Assembly: GCA_965217195.1 (NCBI GenBank) | Contig: CBDCHL010000004.1 | Coordinates: 620,001 to 684,000, forward strand | Direction: 5' to 3' | DNA from: UBA6623 sp965217195 | Lineage (GTDB): Bacteria > Acidobacteriota > Terriglobia > Bryobacterales > UBA6623 | DNA length: 64,000 nucleotides | Shown here: piece by piece, positions 63,801 through 64,000 of the stretch | How positions within the stretch are numbered: position 1 is the stretch's first letter | How the letters are laid out: each line of letters starts with the position of its first letter | Notes under the pieces: model-generated | What the model saw: the letters and a program-made list of their open reading frames with translations, nothing else | The model's database searches: none | Told to the model about the DNA's origin: nothing | Program-made: the position numbers and the translations under genes

Positions 63801-64000
63801 GCGGCGAAACCGTCGGGCTGTTACCCGTCGCCCGTATCTTTCGCGGCGCAAGTAGCTGGTCGAATAGCCCCAGAAACCCTTCGTCGACCCCGTGGATGTT
63901 GACCCGCGACGCCCGCGCACCGGAGTCGGGGTTCTGAGCACTCCCACGAATGAAAATCGCGGGAACGGCGGCATCGATCGACTTGTAAGGGCCGTCGACC
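60805..64000 (-). CDS. FtsX/MacB-type ABC transporter permease, 5' end beyond window
   Basis: At least 1065 residues; the frame is open to 64000 and the start lies outside. Large extracytoplasmic domains (for example RRVLLNETLAREIGIGAGDA; EILLNDWAAKDLRASLGDRL) alternate with two FtsX-like four-helix modules: IASAAMLVTLLFRLGVDRRS, EIGLLLSTGQTI, and near the C-terminus LGTLGLGVVMVRNVLERRRE, LALLQAVGFS. It belongs to the lipoprotein/macrolide export (LolC/MacB-like) permeases and needs a separate ATPase, probably upstream. Confidence 0.87.
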   Translation of the reverse strand, partial: VDGPYKSIDAAVPAIFIRGSAQNPDSGARASRVNIHGVDEGFLGLFDQLLAPRKIRATGNSPTVSPPGNRRVLLNETLAREIGIGAGDALLLRFQTDTLVPSESVMGRKEDNVRTLRLEVADVVPDRGLGRFGLSPSQQLPSNVFVSLKTLQRALDQQGRVNAILTAGGMLSDVTADADTQPPEMIAVPPQDLNQLLHVALELDDLGLAVAASDDGAISLTTDRIVLETATATAAEGAARAAGVSFVPVLTYLANRTALGERSFPYSTVTALGGGDQALGALRLVNGGPAPRLGGDEILLNDWAAKDLRASLGDRLSLEYYMVGPRGTLDTESREFTLKGVVRLEGLAADRRLAPRYQGMSEAESMGDWDPPFPVDLSLIRDIDEDYWDRYRSAPKAFVSLDRAKALWTSRFGQLTSVRVVVGERQSVADVAAKFEAELKRHLDPAAHGLVFRPVKQEALAASSGATDFSGLFIGFSMFLIASAAMLVTLLFRLGVDRRSREIGLLLSTGQTIATVRGLLLKEAALLTAVGCLIGIPGAVGYGALMVYGLRTWWSDAVGGSFLELHVTAASLAGGAVGALLLMLASIWFAVRKLARVSPRSMLAGGSGDGTFEPAKTGRRARTAAWVCAVLALLLLGAGATQGGAAAAGAFFGVGALLLVSALAWFRHRLLQPAGATITGEGGAAITRLGARNGARYPTRSVLSAALVASATFVIVAVAMNRHDVSSQEPSFSSGDGGFRWIAESDLPLYHDQLAEAEGLPAMDVYSLRVKPGEDASCLNLYRPSKPTLLGAPPEMIARGGFAFQGTLAETSEEAENPWRLLDATRDDGAIPVLGDMNSVMWILHLGLGDTLEIEDELGRPRRLVIAGLLSRSVFQSQLILSEEHFLDLFPGHSGYNQFLIETDSREAGTLLETQFADQGFDAATTADRLAGYLIVENTYLSTFQTLGGLGLLLGTLGLGVVMVRNVLERRRELALLQAVGFSERSISWLVLAENSFLLVFGVLIGTVTALLAVAPHLLGGSAEPPWVSLSLTLAAIVAVGLTAGAASVAVGLKTPLLASLRRE

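Overview
The window is GC-rich bacterial DNA with two clearly different parts. The flanks (about 1-18.0 kb and 54.2-64 kb) look like the chromosome of a Planctomycetota-type bacterium, or a relative in the PVC/Acidobacteriota range. The evidence is a dnaK-dnaJ-hspR operon, Planctomycete-type cytochrome c/PSD1 remnants, PQQ-like repeat proteins with EF-hands, a MoxR-DUF58-BatD-like cluster, and short GC-rich intergenic hairpin repeats of a kind familiar from planctomycete genomes. No rRNA or marker gene fixes the taxon, so this is an inference.

Left flank (- then + strand): the 3'-truncated thiE overlaps modC, which follows modB. Diverging from them is dnaK-dnaJ-hspR, which has a near-consensus promoter. 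Next come a YyaL/DUF255 protein, a gamma-carbonic anhydrase overlapping aspS, a damaged secreted protein and a lipoprotein gamma-glutamyltransferase (both - strand), then moxR-DUF58-BatD-like, a terminator and an intact tRNA-Leu(GAG).

Island (18,021-54,210, about 36.2 kb): the 3' end of the tRNA-Leu gene (29 bp, 17,992-18,020) is repeated exactly at 54,182-54,210, and a tyrosine integrase lies immediately inside the left copy. Both ends also carry a pair of TGTGCCA repeats with the same 11-bp periodicity. The left third is a replication/integration operon read towards the tRNA: an unknown protein, an XRE regulator, a CHC2-Toprim-SF3 primase-helicase, a fused type IIB topoisomerase (Topo VI/VIII-like), a small DNA-binding protein and the integrase, with a large inverted repeat (candidate origin or operator) just upstream. 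The middle holds a serine recombinase, decayed genes, repeats, a three-gene module containing a TIGR04255-type protein, a cupin protein, and a peroxiredoxin whose first active-site Cys codon is TGA followed by a bacterial SECIS-like hairpin (candidate selenoprotein). The right half carries cargo: GntR regulator, PSD1, DUF1501, Oar-like TonB receptor and TPR genes; a cytochrome c-PQQ dehydrogenase; and an F420 module (PPOX protein, two LLM oxidoreductases, cofG and cofH). A single-strand binding protein gene sits at the right end.

Right flank: a truncated PSD1 gene, a DUF1326 protein with a tandemly duplicated 3' end, a TorF-like porin, an SGNH hydrolase, a PQQ-repeat/EF-hand protein, a PlsC-type acyltransferase and a large FtsX/MacB-type ABC permease that runs off the window.
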